Shown in pieces: positions 24,701 to 35,394 of a stretch of DNA of 64,000 nucleotides. Positions within the stretch are counted from its first letter, which is position 1, and every line of letters begins with the position of its first letter. Below the pieces are notes generated by a model. That model saw nothing but the letters and a program-made list of their open reading frames with translations, did no database searches and was not told where the DNA came from. A program made the position numbers and the translations under genes. The stretch comes from Panicum virgatum (Eukaryota; Streptophyta; Magnoliopsida; Poales; Poaceae): positions 33,818,087 through 33,882,086 of the forward strand of contig NC_053149.1 of assembly GCF_016808335.1 (NCBI RefSeq), in the 5' to 3' direction.

Positions 24701-27700
24701 AACCAGACGGACGCGGCACGAGGTCCCACGTCTGGTTGGCAAGAAGAGCCGCGTACTCCTCTTCCATCGCGCGATGCCAGTGAGGATCCGCCAAGGCGTC
24801 GCGGACAGGGGAGGGTACCGGAGACCCGCGGTTCTCCCTCGGTGGCGGAGAGAGTCGCGGCCTGAGATGCCATCCGCCGACTCACCATGGGATGGATATG
24901 CCGAGGATCCCGATGGATGACTGGCGGGTGGTACACCTCCGGCTCGGCTCGAGAGGGAGCCGGCGGCGGCGGCTCCGGTGGCGGCGTCGTAGGAGCCTCC
25001 GGAGTAGGAGGCGGCGCCGGTGTCGACGCCGAACGACGCCGGTACACCTGCACCGGCTGAGCGTACCGCGCAGGGGCAGAGGAAGACACCGGGTCCGTGC
25101 GCGGCACGACCGGAGGTCCGGGGGCCGCGCGTGGCGCGACTGCGGGCACCAGTGCCGCGCTCGGCGCAGCAGGGATCACCGGAAGCGGTGCCGGTGTGCC
25201 TGGAAAACCTGCAGGAAAAGGACAGACAGGTAACGGTGGCTGAACCACCGGGTCAGTCGGAAACAAAGACTCCAGCGCGGGGTCAGGAGAAGGTGTGGAG
25301 GAGGTGGAGTAAGGGAAATCCGACTCGTCAAAGACGACGTGTCGGGAGATCAGAACGCGGCGAGAGGTGAGGTCAAAGCATCATCGGTACCCCTTGTGGT
25401 CAGGGGAGTACCCGAGTAACACACAACGAGTCGAGCGGGGCGCCAGCTTATGAGAAGTTGTGGCGGAGGTGTTACGGTAACGCACACCCGAAGACCCGAA
25501 GGTGGTCGTAGCGAGGAGGGGTACCGAAGAGAGTGGTGTGGAGTGGGAGCAGGAGAAGCAGTGGACGGAAGGTGGTTGAGCAGGTAGGTGGCGGTGTGGA
25601 GGCTCTCAGTCCAGAAGCGCGGGGGCAGAGAAGCCTGGATCAGAAGGGTGCGCACGACGTCGTTTGTCGTGCGAATCATCCGCTCAGCCTTGCCGTTCTG
25701 AGAGGTATACGGACAAGACATACGCAGCTGAACACCCCGAGACAGGAAGAAGGACCGGGAGGTGGAGTTATCGAACTCCCGCCCGTTGTCACACTGGACA
25801 GCCTTAATGGTGAGGCCGAACTGAGCGGACACCCAAGCAAAGAAGTGGAGGAGGGTGGGGAAGATCTCAGACTTGTCGCGCAAAGGGAAAGTCCAAGAGT
25901 AATGAGAAAAATCATCAACAATGACCAGATAATATTTATAGTCAGACATGCTGAGTACAGGAGATGTCCACAAGTCACAGTGAATCAGATCAAAAGCATG
26001 CGCAGCATGCGAAGAATAAGAAAACGGAAGTCTAACATGACGACCTAACTGGCACGCATGACAGAGGTGCTCAGCAGGAGCCCTAGTACATGGAACATCG
26101 GTACGACGGCTGAGCTGAGCCAAAACATCGCGGCCGGGGTGACCAAGCCGGCGGTGCCAGGTGGTGGAAGAAGGCGTCACGGCAAAAGCAGTAGACGAAG
26201 AAGCCGAAGGCGAGGCAGCGGAAGCAGGAAGCCGAAGATTGTAAAGGGGCCCCGGGCTGTCACATCAGAGGAACGGACGCCGGGAAGCCGAATTCTTCAC
26301 AGTAAGACCAGAGGAATCAAATTCGATAGAACAGGAGTTGTCAGTAGTAAACTGGCGAATAGAAAGAAGGTTGTGAACCATTTGAGAAGCAACAAGAACA
26401 TTAGGAAGACGAGGAGCAGAACCCATGGCGGTGACAGGAAGGCAAGACCCATCACCAACAATGATAGAAGAAGGATAAGAGGGGTGTGGGGGTCGGACAG
26501 AAGAGAGGATACCAGCATCAAGAGTGGTGTGGAACAAGGCACCCGAGTCGGCGATCCACTCGGTGCTGGCCGGCGGCGTCAGTCCCATGGTGCTGAAGGA
26601 CTGCGCCAGAGCGGCCTAGTCCCACCCCCCAGGCCAGGTCGGCTGCTAGCTGGGCTGAGCGGGCGGGGTCCAGGACGGCGCGAAGAGTGGAGCAATGCCA
26701 GTGAACATGGCCGCCGGCTAGAGCTGAGGACGAGGCCCCCTTCCCGGACCCTAGAACGGCCACATCGAGATGCGTCCTGACCATGGGTTGCTGAAGGATG
26801 GCCAGGGCGTACCTCCAGGGGCAGGAGCGGGAGCCGGAGTCGGCGCGCCCCGACGCCCCCACCGGTACAGGTACCCCCAGAAGCAGGGCCACCAGTGCCA
26901 CCACCACCACCACGTCCCCACCCCCCCCCCCCCCCCGCCGGCGACGTCCACGGCCCTCCCCTCCTCCGATCTGCCCGGTGGGAGCAGCACCAAGGAGGGA
27001 GGTGGTAGGAGCAGCGGAGGAGGCCGGTGGAGCAGCAACGAGCGCGGCAGGGGTGGGCGAGGACGATCCGGGCGCGAGACCCCTGTTGATCTCGAGGGCG
27101 AGGTCGTCCCGGACCTGCAGGAAGGTGGGGAAGGGCCTCTGGCGGGCGATCCAGCTCTTCGGGTGGTCGTAGGTGCTGCTCAGGCCCCGCAGGACATTGA
27201 GCACCAAGACCCGATCGGACACCTGATCCCCGAGGTCGTGAAGAGCATCTGCCATGCTCTTCATCCGCCGGTAGTACTTACCGACGGAGAGGTCCCCTGC
27301 ACGAAGGTGCGGAAGGTAGCGTCGAGCTGGAGGGCGCGGTACTCGGCGTTGCCGAGGAACTGCCCCTCGAGCGCCACCCAGGCCTGCCGCGCGGTGCCGC
27401 CGTGGGTCCTGACGAGGTCCTGAAGATCTAGGGAGATGGTCCCGAAGATCCAGGACATGGCGACGCTGTCGAGGCGCAGCCACGCCACGTCCCGCGCCTC
27501 GATCGGCGAGTCGACGAGGACGTGGTCGTCGAGGGCGTAGCGGCGGAGGGCGAGCAGGACATGATCCCGCCAGCGTTCGTAGGAGGAGGACGTCGGGTCG
27601 AGGAGGACGGTGACCAAGGCCCTGATGTTCTGGACGCCGGCTGCCTGGAGGTGGAGCTGAGCGACCATGGGGTCGGTCGGGTCGTACCGGGCTCCAAATC

Positions 27701-30700
27701 CAGCGGGCGGGGCCTGGTGGGAGGAAGAGGCGCCGGGCTCGGGGACGACGGGCCGGCCGGAGGAGGCGCGGAGGAAGTGCTCCGCCTCGGCAACTCGGAG
27801 AGCGAGAGCATCGGCCGTGGCGCGCTCGCGCTCCCAAGCGAGGGCAGCCACTCGGACCCGCTCCTAGGCCGCCGAAGCCTCCGACTTGGCGGCGAGGAGG
27901 GCCGCGGCGAGAGCGGCGTCGGCCTGCTGCCCACGGAAGGCGGCGGTGGCGAGCGGCACATCCCCGGGCACCATCCCGAGGCCAGACCACGCGGGAGCGG
28001 GCGTGGTCGGCGCGTGGAGGATCTCCGGGAAGGCGGCGTCGGCGGGAAAGGGCTGCTTGCCGGCTGCGATGGCGGCGCGATGGGCGGCGGCGGCGGCCTG
28101 AGCATCTGGGGCGGCCTGGGCAGCGGCAGCGGCAGAGGACGCCTGCAGTGCTGGCCCCCTGCACCCCCCGCGCCCCCAGCGCCCGCAGCAGGGGTGGCGG
28201 CTGGGTCAGGGAGGTGGGGCCAGGCGGCCGGGCCCGAGCCCCCCGCGCGCCCGCGGCGGCAGGGCCGGGCAGGGAGGCAGTGTCGGCGGTATCCGGTACG
28301 GGATCGAGGACGACCATCGTGGCAGAGGTGGCGACGGCCGGTGGAGCAGAGGCGGCGGCCCGGGTGGAGGCGGCGGCCGGCGACCACGCGCCCAGAACAG
28401 GGGCGGCGGCTGCAGAGGAGGGAAGGAGGAGAGGGAGGGTGGCGCTGGCGGCCGGCCATGGCGCCGGCGCTGGCGGCCGGCCATGGCGCCGGCGCTGGCG
28501 GCGGCTGCTCTGGGAGGGAGGGAGAGGAGAGGAGAGAGGAAACCCTAGGCAAATGATACCATGTGGGAGAGAATAATAGATGTATTCCTCCAAATCCTAG
28601 AAGGGTGGGATATATAGATCCTATACATGGGCCTCTAGATAGGTCTCTATACATGGGCTCAATATACTCCAACAATTATGATATTATTTAGTTCTGACTG
28701 TGATCGCTTGTTTAGAATTCTTCGTACCTGCTAGTGCGGTGGAATTAATTGTCATCATCTGCATAGTACAGGACAAAAGAACCCATATAGCATAGTTTGA
28801 TATGTGTGTTGCAACCAACATGTAGAACCACCACACAAAGAAATATTCAAATTCTTAAGTCTGGGTGCTGCAAAAAATAAATCAATGAGAGATGCTTTTA
28901 CACCATATAGAAGCTGTCTAAATCTCATTTGCTCTTAGAAGGATGAAAACTTGTGAACTACCAGGCAAATGAATGCAGTAAATAGGTACTGGGTGCTTAT
29001 TTGGGTGTGCTGGACTTGCGTCTGTACGCAAGCACGATGCGAAAATAGTGGCTTTGCTGGTTGCAGTCTCTGAATAACCTGTGTAGGCTGGCACTTTTAT
29101 TTTTTTGGACTGGTTCATCCTCTGGAACTAGGTAAAGTGTTGTTGGAAATTTGAACTATGAAGAGTTTTCCCCTGGCAGCTAACACCAGGTACTCACGTT
29201 ACGAGCTCATGTGGAACATTGTTGTGCTTAGATAATTATCTCACACAATTATTGCACATTGTTGTGTCAGTATACACACTAGTAGTTCTTCTAGGATATT
29301 CCCAATGGAGTTTCATTTCCAATTTCCATGTCAGCATTTGTGATGTTGTGGAAAGACATAATGAAGAGAGAAAAGAGGGATTTCATCTTGATGAGACCAC
29401 ATGGGCACTCTTTCGAACACATTTACCCTCTTGCATGTGTTATATATGAAACAACAAAATTAAATTATACATTGTAGTGCACCATTTCAACCATCAACCA
29501 AATACATGTACCATGTGGGATTCTTGGAAACACAAAATGAAGCCTCCCATTATGATTGGCCTAAATTCTAGAAAATAATTTTAATAACTAACCCATGAGT
29601 CATGAGATGCATCGATCTGAGTAAAGAAATTGAATCATCCTTTTGTAAAGCAAAATTTTATTTGACCATTGTAATCGAGTAAGCAAGGTCGAAAATTTGA
29701 AAATTTGTATGTGTTAGTACATTGTAGTGCACCATTTCAACCATCAACCAAATACATGTACCATGTGGGATTCTTGGAGACACAAAATGAAGTCTCCCAT
29801 TATGATTGGCCTAAATTCTAGAAAATAATTTTAATAACTAACTCATGAGTCATGAGATGCATCGATCTGAGTAAAGAAATTGAATCACCCTTTTGTAAAG
29901 CAAAATTTTATTTGACCATTGTAACCGAGTAAGCAAGGTCGAAAATTTGAAATTTTGTATGTATTATAGCCCGTGTTACATATAGTTTGAACCAATAGCA
30001 TATTAGAATACGCATATGGTTCTAACATATTACAGGCATGCTTTTAGTTATAAACTCATCAATGGCTCACAACTTATAGAAATTTAATGGCATGGATAAT
30101 GAGATAATGTATTTTGCTCTTACTCTCTTAGTAAGATGGAAATGTAATAGCATAGATACTTGGATGTCACAAACTTGATGTAAACCAGATATGATTGGCT
30201 ACTTTTTTCCCTAGAACAATTGCCATCTATTTTACAATTGCCATCTCGCTTGCCAAGGCATTGCTCGGATGAGCTAGGTAATCGATAGCCTGGCAAAGTA
30301 AGCTGCATGAGAGATCCAAACACACCCTAAGTCTTTTGTTTCCTTTGCTATTAAGGCATGAAATGGTAGCACTATATTGCTGACATTTCCATTTTTTTGA
30401 AGTTAGTACTTATCGTCCTCATTACTTCTTTATATATGTATATACATGGGCTAATGGATTACTGTCTGATGCAGCTATTTAGAAGCCTACAATAAAACAA
30501 AGGCGATTGCAGAAGGAGATGACGTGAAGAGCAAAAACCTGGATGTTTCAATCGTAGATAAATACAATACCTCTAAAAGATCAGTGTCTCTTGTGCAGAA
30601 GCACAGAGAGAGCAAAAAGGAGAAAAAGAAACAAAAGCAGCACGAGAAAGAAGATTGGGAGGGAAACCACCCTTGGAAGCCATGGGACCGTGAGAAGGAT

Positions 30701-30802
30701 CTCACCGCTGGGAGGCAAAAGGTTGAGTTAGATGCGGAGAACATGTCACAAGGACTGTCTTCCCGTTTCGCATCTGGGGCTGTGCAGAGAAACTTCCTGT
30801 GA
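12743..30802 (+). CDS. J-domain protein with RS-like N-terminus, GPALPP motifs and DUF3752-like C-terminus
   Basis: Exons: 12743-13156, 14787-15127, 18857-18931, 19034-19136, 19977-20065, 20974-21085, 21631-21684, 21814-21862, 22751-22851, 22948-23063, 30475-30802 (1,782 nt, 593 aa, all GT-AG). Residues 1-120 are an Arg/Ser/Glu-rich low-complexity region like splicing-factor tails. GPALPP-type motifs IIGPAMP (about 253) and LIGPPPP (about 286) follow. The J domain spans about 322-385 with the HPD triad at 350-352 (VHPDKCPHP), so it should stimulate Hsp70 ATPase. The C-terminal part has [12 protein letters not shown] and TSVWTDTP, the signature of DUF3752, then a Lys-rich tail. The composition suggests a nuclear, perhaps spliceosome-linked co-chaperone; that role is inference. 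Start chosen at the first ATG opening the frame after a 5' UTR-like stretch. Introns 2 and 10 carry copia elements. Confidence 0.9.
14209..14645 (+). repeat. 160-bp-spaced duplication, second copy holding a MITE
   Basis: CATTATTCTAGCAATAATCT plus the next 12 bases occur at 14209 and again at 14369, and GTGGCTTCATTTGTCCAAAA follows at both sites. In the second copy the 211-bp Tourist element sits between these two blocks. The first copy therefore shows the empty site. Confidence 0.85.
14401..14611. mobile_element. Tourist-like MITE with TTA duplication
   Basis: The element starts GGCCTTGTTTG and ends CAAACAGGGCC (one mismatch between arms). It is flanked by TTA at 14398-14400 and 14612-14614. 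Size 211 bp, no coding. The class is Tourist/PIF-Harbinger from the 3-bp TSD and terminal motif. Confidence 0.9.
15514..15732 (+). repeat. 5' LTR of copia element 1
   Basis: 219 bp, TG...CA ends. It contains TATATATTG at about 15669-15677, a possible TATA box, followed by TACTCTCTATCAATCAATC. Confidence 0.95.
16063..16665 (+). pseudogene. Copia element 1 gag remnant
   Basis: An Ala/Arg-rich start leads into the recognisable copia gag core [30 protein letters not shown] and [10 protein letters not shown]. It loses frame near 16600 where the homologous reading would be ESQFLN. It is then joined directly to reverse-transcriptase sequence at about 16645. The true element start may be the ATG at 15909, in a different frame. 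Confidence 0.8.
16646..18170 (+). pseudogene. Copia element 1 reverse transcriptase-RNase H, broken
   Basis: Three consecutive frames are needed. Frame one (from 16646) gives the RT start with [17 protein letters not shown], [15 protein letters not shown] and [12 protein letters not shown]. Frame two (about 17068) gives [10 protein letters not shown] and LLLYVDN. Frame three (17343-18170) gives [15 protein letters not shown], the RNase H part [11 protein letters not shown] and the terminal [17 protein letters not shown]. The catalytic YVDD box reads YVDN, so the enzyme would be inactive even without the frameshifts. Confidence 0.92.
18190..18408 (+). repeat. 3' LTR of copia element 1
   Basis: 219 bp, same length as the 5' LTR, followed at once by the ATAAT duplication. 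Confidence 0.95.
19726..19742. repeat. TC microsatellite in intron 4
   Basis: A short TCTCTC run within intron 4 of the J-domain gene. Confidence 0.8.
21250..21486. mobile_element. Stowaway MITE in intron 6
   Basis: The element begins CTCCCTCCTTCCACTTTTGA and ends with near-perfect inverse TCAAAAGTGGATGGATGGAG. It is flanked by TA on both sides (21248-21249, 21487-21488). The 237-bp length and CTCCCTCC terminus are diagnostic of Stowaway (Tc1/Mariner). Confidence 0.95.
23075..23187 (-). repeat. 3' LTR of copia element 2
   Basis: 113 bp, at the left side because the element is reversed. Confidence 0.95.
23359..24265 (-). pseudogene. Copia element 2 RT end and RNase H
   Basis: The 23702-24265 stretch carries the connection domain: [58 protein letters not shown]. 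The 23359-23811 stretch, in another frame, covers the RNase H end, whose HVP...IFTKGLP counterpart is visible only out of frame. Part of the RNase [16 protein letters not shown] segment is missing where VVYAVFLGG is read. Confidence 0.85.
24111..24794 (-). pseudogene. Copia element 2 reverse transcriptase
   Basis: RT runs from 24794 with [33 protein letters not shown] and [19 protein letters not shown] at about 24494-24496 breaks the PVH-LDVKN junction. After it come [38 protein letters not shown] and [14 protein letters not shown], so the YVDD catalytic box is intact here, unlike copia element 1. A frameshift follows near 24200. Confidence 0.92.
25350..26180 (-). pseudogene. Copia element 2 integrase
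   Basis: The stretch shows the HHCC zinc-binding start ([10 protein letters not shown] ... [14 protein letters not shown]). The DDE core follows: [23 protein letters not shown], and [19 protein letters not shown]. The C-terminal part with [18 protein letters not shown] is present; the frame then shifts into Pro-rich linker. It is the best-preserved domain of the element. Confidence 0.93.
26265..26588 (-). pseudogene. Copia element 2 protease region
   Basis: [13 protein letters not shown] contains the retropepsin DSGA active-site motif, followed by the usual [14 protein letters not shown] and [21 protein letters not shown]. The frame ends just before the integrase start. Confidence 0.85.
26921..26936. 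repeat. Poly-C tract in copia element 2
   Basis: A run of 16 C inside the gag/nucleocapsid region (poly-G on the coding strand) that breaks the frame in different ways depending on its length. Confidence 0.9.
27040..28500 (-). pseudogene. Copia element 2 gag
   Basis: The gag core is open from 27851 to 27261 with [48 protein letters not shown] and [17 protein letters not shown]. It then shifts frame to [17 protein letters not shown] and [20 protein letters not shown] (about 27290-27060). Upstream, 27850-28500, is GC-rich Ala/Pro-coding sequence that belongs to the gag N-terminus or leader. The long 691-codon frame at 26518-28593 only partly follows the real frame. Confidence 0.85.
28562..28674 (-). 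repeat. 5' LTR of copia element 2
   Basis: 113 bp. Followed leftwards by the primer site and rightwards by ATTAT. Confidence 0.95.
28680..30474. other. Remainder of intron 10
   Basis: AT-rich intron sequence with the tandem repeat listed separately. No exon of the host gene is missing here: the exon 10 and exon 11 phases join directly. Confidence 0.6.
29468..29967 (+). repeat. Tandem duplication, two 250-bp units
   Basis: TACATTGTAGTGCACCATTT begins at 29468 and again at 29718. The units run side by side with only a handful of substitutions and end near GAAAATTTGAAA. It is a local duplication within the host intron. Confidence 0.95.
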
Positions 30803-32430
30803 ACATGGTCGGATATGTTTTTCACTTATTTGTGTCCTTGTCATCAGCTGCAAAAAATGCCAGAGAGATAAAACTGACAGGGTTGGTGGGAAGTGATGCA
30901 GTAAGTTGGTGCTTGAAATATATTATCCACATGCTCAATTCACGTTGATAAAATGAGTAGTTCTGGATTTGTTTAGAACTGTATATCAACTCTTCCGGAG
31001 GTCTTCACATTATTGTAGCTATTAGGTCTCCAGATTATTGTAGCTAATCTTTATTGAAAGATGCTAAAATCTTCTATATTCGAAATGAGAACAAGCAATC
31101 TATTTATCACATCGTTTTGCTAGAATAGTCAGTATTCTTTGTAGCTAAGAATACTCCAGATCGCAGCGTCTCGTATTAAAATGAGTATACTCTGAACTGT
31201 CTGGAACTTTGTTAAGAAGTTTATTCATGTCTTTTCTGCTCATTAGGAGTCGTCTCGGTACCTTAGGTCTTAGCTAGTCTATGTTCATGTATCAACCGTG
31301 ACATGCCGATGCCGGTGCCACCGTAGCAACCCTAACCGGTTCTTGTGAGCTAACGGGCCACTTGCAAGCTGTTCAATTAACTTGTTAGGCTGAAAAAATA
31401 TAGTAAGCATTAAACTATAGTTTGTTGCAAGATCATGGCGATGATAATGTAGAATATCATTTCCTCCTGGTTACAAATATACCCCCTTTGATTTTCCTTG
31501 CAACGAAGTGACGAGCTACTTCGCTACCAAAGTTCAGGTCTTATGCCTTCATGCCCAGTAATGTAGAGGAGCGGAGGGAGGAGACCGGAGAACATAGGGC
31601 TTTTTATTTTTATTTCTTTTCTGAGAACTTGTTTGGGCAAATGTTTTATCAACAAGAAGCAAAAGTTTAAACACAACCGACAAATTTAAGAACAATGGTG
31701 GGAGTTACCTGACAGAAGAAAACAAGATGCCTTGATTGGACGGTAATTCCTTACCATAGATGTCATTTCCAAGATGTGGGGGAGAATCTGAGAATTTCTA
31801 GAGACAAAAAAAATGCCATGATTATATCTGAAATTTCAATATCCATGATATAGTGTGGGTCACAGCAGCATCACTTCATATGTGCTTGCAAGTTTTTATA
31901 AACTAAAGCAGCAACTGGGTATTGATAGTCCGTTGTAAGATCTAGGATCTTTGTTAAGGGAGAATGGAAGATCAAAGTCCGGTGGATTCATTCCTCCAGG
32001 GGCTTGATGTAACAAACTCTTAATGCATAGTATCTTTAATAAAAGAATTACGTACCCATATACGCTTTCACTTTTATTAATATATCGCACAGTGCTTTTC
32101 TAAAAAAAAGTGAGTTAAACTCATTTCTGTTTTCGGATTACAGGGATGATAAATTCTCAGAAGAAATAACGAATGCTTTTGTGTCAATAGTAGCTAGTCG
32201 CTCGGTGTAGCGAAAGGAAACCGAAGGAAAGGGAAAAAAACATCGCAATATGTGGACAGCAGATCAAAGAAGTAGTCGAAGCTCGACTGGGATGTCGGCC
32301 GGACAACGCGGGCAGTATAAAGTAAACGGGCGAGCTAGCTCCTTCCGTTGCCTGGCACAGCCTGGGCGAGGAGACTTTTACCGGGCGCGGCCGGCTGGTG
32401 GCTGCTGCCTGGGCGGCCGGCGAGGCAGGA
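30803..32430. other. J-domain gene 3' UTR and intergenic spacer
   Basis: The first few hundred bases are the likely 3' UTR; the rest is AT-rich spacer with no open frame of note. A short GC-richer stretch at 32270-32420 has no recognisable coding content. Confidence 0.4.
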
Positions 32431-33265
32431 AGGGATGAAAACAGGAATGGGAACATTTCATATCCACCGACACCGTATATACCGATCATATATCGTATTT
32501 CCGGAGAAAAATAGAAACAGAAAAAAGTTACAGGAAAACGGACGGGAGCGGGATCGAATTCAGGTGAGGCACTTTCCTGACCGATTCCACGGATCCCGTA
32601 TTAATACGGGAAATTCCCATCAAGAATCCTGTTTTTGTTTTTTTCTCAGACCCAACAAGGAAAGCTCCTAAATATTTTAGTCCAGCCCATCAACTGAGGA
32701 GCGTGGAACACATTCGCTACTTGTCCCCCGCCTTTCGGTCCTGTTTTATAGTGCACTAGCAGATACCTTTCTATGTCAGTTTCGCGAGGTGGTACTAAAG
32801 CTCTTGCGTTGCTGGCTTGCTGCCCCCTGGCTTGCTGGATTGCCGCCGCCCTCCAAGCAAGGGGCTAACTAAGGACGCGGCCCACGATGGCCCAAGCATT
32901 CACGAAGTGACGAAGGAACACAGAGAACAGAGCAGCAGGTTTCATCAATTTTATTTCTTTTCTTTTCCTTTTTTATCTTCTTATACAATTCATTTTTATT
33001 TTTTTCATGTATAAGTTATACACGGTTGTAATTACTTTGTTGAGCTAAATGTTTGAAATAGTAACATGTGGTGGTGTTTCCGTTTTGAGTTTTCGATTCC
33101 CGATCGTAACCGGCTTATTCCCGATTGAATTATTCTGCTCCCGATATCTCGTAATATCGGTTTCGTATTCCCGTCCGGCGTTCTCGTTCCCGTTCCCGAC
33201 AAAAAAATATGGTTGCAGAAATGGTTAAAGGGTTTTCCCGATAGTTCCGGACGGTTTTCATCCCT
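32431..33265. mobile_element. hAT-like non-autonomous TIR element
   Basis: The left end AGGGATGAAAAC (32431-32442) is the exact inverse of the right end GTTTTCATCCCT (33254-33265). Subterminal parts are rich in CCGTATTAATACGG/TTCCCGAT-type motifs in opposite orientation. The terminus is that of a common plant hAT-like family. I could not confirm an 8-bp target duplication. Between the ends nothing resembles a transposase. Confidence 0.68.
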
Positions 33266-33302
33266 AGCCGGGTTCATGTCGGAGAGCAACGCGGCGCGAG
33301 GT

Positions 33303-33325
33303 GGGGGGGGGGGGGGGGGGGGGGG
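33303..33325. repeat. Poly-G tract (23 bp)
   Basis: A run of 23 G just outside the hAT-like element. Confidence 0.9.
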
Positions 33326-33519
33326 TGGGACCGGCGGTGGATGGGCTTGGCAACCAGACGCAAGCGTCCAAAAAGGGAGGGGCTGAGGGGCCAATCATGG
33401 CGCGCGCTTGCGGATGGCGTCCCTCGCCGAATGAGAAATGGAGAATCGCCCACGTTTGCCGCCACCCCGCCTGCCATCCACCAACCTGCTAGTCCGCTAC
33501 TACCCATCCTCCTCTCTCC

Positions 33520-33850
33520 AATCATCTGTTTAGTTATCAAAAAATTTCCTACAGTACTCGTCACATTAAATCTTTAGACATATGCATAAAAAATTAAATA
33601 TAATTGAAAAAATAACTAATTACACAGTCTAACTAATTAGCACGATATGAATCTTTTAAACCTAATTTATCTATAATTAGATATTATTTATCAAGTAACA
33701 ATGAAATATGCTACAGTATCAAAATCTAAACTTTTTCACCAACTAAACACACCCTAAACCATAGGTGTGTGTGCCTAATAAGTCTCACCGAAAATCCAAA
33801 TTTTTTCACCAACTAAACACACCCTAAACCATATGTGTGTGCCTAACACG
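33520..33850. mobile_element. MITE fragment with partly duplicated end
   Basis: The stretch from TGTTTAGTTATCAAAAAATT to TTTTTCACCAACTAAACACACC has opposed TGTTTAGTT/AACTAAACA ends and is AT-rich, as in Tourist-like elements of grasses. The right end is then repeated about 66 bp downstream (AAAATCCAAA...AACTAAACACACCC). No clear TSD. Confidence 0.55.
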
Positions 33851-35190
33851 TATCACGGTTATGTTTGCTGTTTGGCTAGTCTAGAGCAATCAGTATGAAT
33901 TTGATTCTTTGCCTCAGTTGACACTTATAAATAAGTTAGCAGTTCAAATCTACTCCCACCGTTCCAAATTACAAATTGTTTTGGTATTTCTAGCTGCATA
34001 TGTTTTGCTAAACTATGCACCTAGAAAATGGGTAGCAATTAGCATAAATTTGATTCTTCCCGTTGCGAAGTTGGCCAACGGTAAAAACTCTGAAAATATC
34101 TCTCTCGCCTTTTGTTTAAACTCTTAGTAGTCCAACTAATGATGGGCGGCATGACATTGCCATATTTGTCCGCGAACAACACGGTTCCGGAGTCCAAATC
34201 AAGCGGTTGAAACTCATCTCAGCATGCCAAGGAATCTGCGCCAGGGGACCTTTCACCTTCAGTCCCAGTGGCGAGCGAGCAGAGAGAGGACGGAGGCGAA
34301 GCTGTCAGCGTATCCAGGCCCAAATCCCAGCGCCTCACACACAGCGCAGATGACCCCAAAGGGAGGGCCTTGGAGCCGCTTGCTTCCTAAGTTCCTATTC
34401 AGACAATGATCATTTGATTCCCTCCCTCCTCTCTTTCTCCCCCGCCCCTTTTCTTTTCAAATGTACCGGCACACACCCAACATCGGGTGACAGGGACGCC
34501 GGACTGGAACCTTGCGTCTGTATCCCTCTCAAAGTGCCTTTGCTGATGCTGGTGTCGTCCTTTTTTTTTAATTTTTTTACTACTGTATTTTCCATTATTG
34601 TTTGCTTCTTTTTTGAGGCCATTTAGGGCTGTCGGTGATGCTGTTGATTTTATGCCTTAGCTTTTCTAACTAGCTTAGCTTCTGCTACCACTGGTACTAC
34701 GACTAGAATAAGCTTGTTTCTTTCCTCGAGGGAACTAAGGATGTTATTACTTGTAAATTCCTACCATTTTCATTATATTTTGCAGTTCATAGGATGGAGT
34801 GGTAGTGGCATTTTGTCTTCATATTATGATAGCTAAGCAATCCGGATGCCCACGTTACATGCTCTATAATTTTCTATATATTTACACTTCGTGAGATGAT
34901 CAATGTGGATGAAGACTGAAATATTAAGCAAAGAACACCGTGCACAATTTATTTTATCTTAAAACCTCAAGAATAATCTTTTGAGAAACTAAACACAATA
35001 AAGGCCAAAGCAGCTTTCTTCAGGATATGGAACAAAGCTGTACTTTATTTTGTGCTCCTAAAAGCATGAATTTCTCCTCCGTCTGAAAGAACGGAAAAGT
35101 ATACCTTTCTTTTGGGCCCAAAATTCACAGGATAAAAATAATTTTGACGGCCATCTTGCCCCTAAACCCAGCCGCAAAACGATTACTAAC
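33851..35190. other. Intergenic region upstream of the MYB gene
   Basis: No gene or clear element. The last few hundred bases are the likely MYB promoter region. Confidence 0.4.
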
Positions 35191-35196
35191 CAGCAG

Positions 35197-35204
35197 TATA
35201 TATC
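35197..35204 (+). promoter_or_regulatory. TATA box of the MYB-like gene
   Basis: TATATATC in AGCAGTATATATCCCTACAC, about 195 bases before the ATG. It predicts a start of transcription near 35230 and a 5' UTR of roughly 165 bases. Confidence 0.6.
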
Positions 35205-35394
35205 CCTACACGCAGCAGCACCCTTGTGGATAAGGCTCTGTCCGTGCGCTAGTTAATTACTACTACTAATCGTACCGCGCCGCCGGTCGCCGCCGCCGCC
35301 GCCACCGCCGCAAACGTGCGCTGCTCCGCCACTACCACCGCAGCCATATCGTCGCAGCAGCACGCACGCCACGAGGCCGACAAGACGTCCCACG

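Larger units (their letters stand above)
23075..28674 (-). mobile_element. Copia element 2 (Ale/Retrofit-like), 5,600 bp, in intron 10
   Basis: A near full-length copia element in reverse orientation to the host gene. Both LTRs are 113 bp (23075-23187 and 28562-28674), read TGTTGGAGTATATTGAG... to ...CTCTCCCACA on the minus strand, and differ at about 4 positions. The duplication is ATTAT (23070-23074, 28675-28679). The primer site TGGTATCATTTGCC follows the right LTR; a polypurine tract GCGGGGGG borders the left LTR. Minus-strand order gag, protease, integrase, RT, RNase H is normal copia order. Stops and frameshifts make it non-autonomous now. It begins 12 bases after the end of exon 10. 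Confidence 0.95.

Noticed and set aside
27522..28556. 344-codon plus-strand frame
   Set aside because: Antisense of copia element 2 gag; Gly/Arg/Glu composition reflects GC content.
26518..28593. 691-codon minus-strand frame
   Set aside because: Only its middle follows the gag frame; most of it is GC-driven out-of-frame reading of copia element 2, so it is not one protein.
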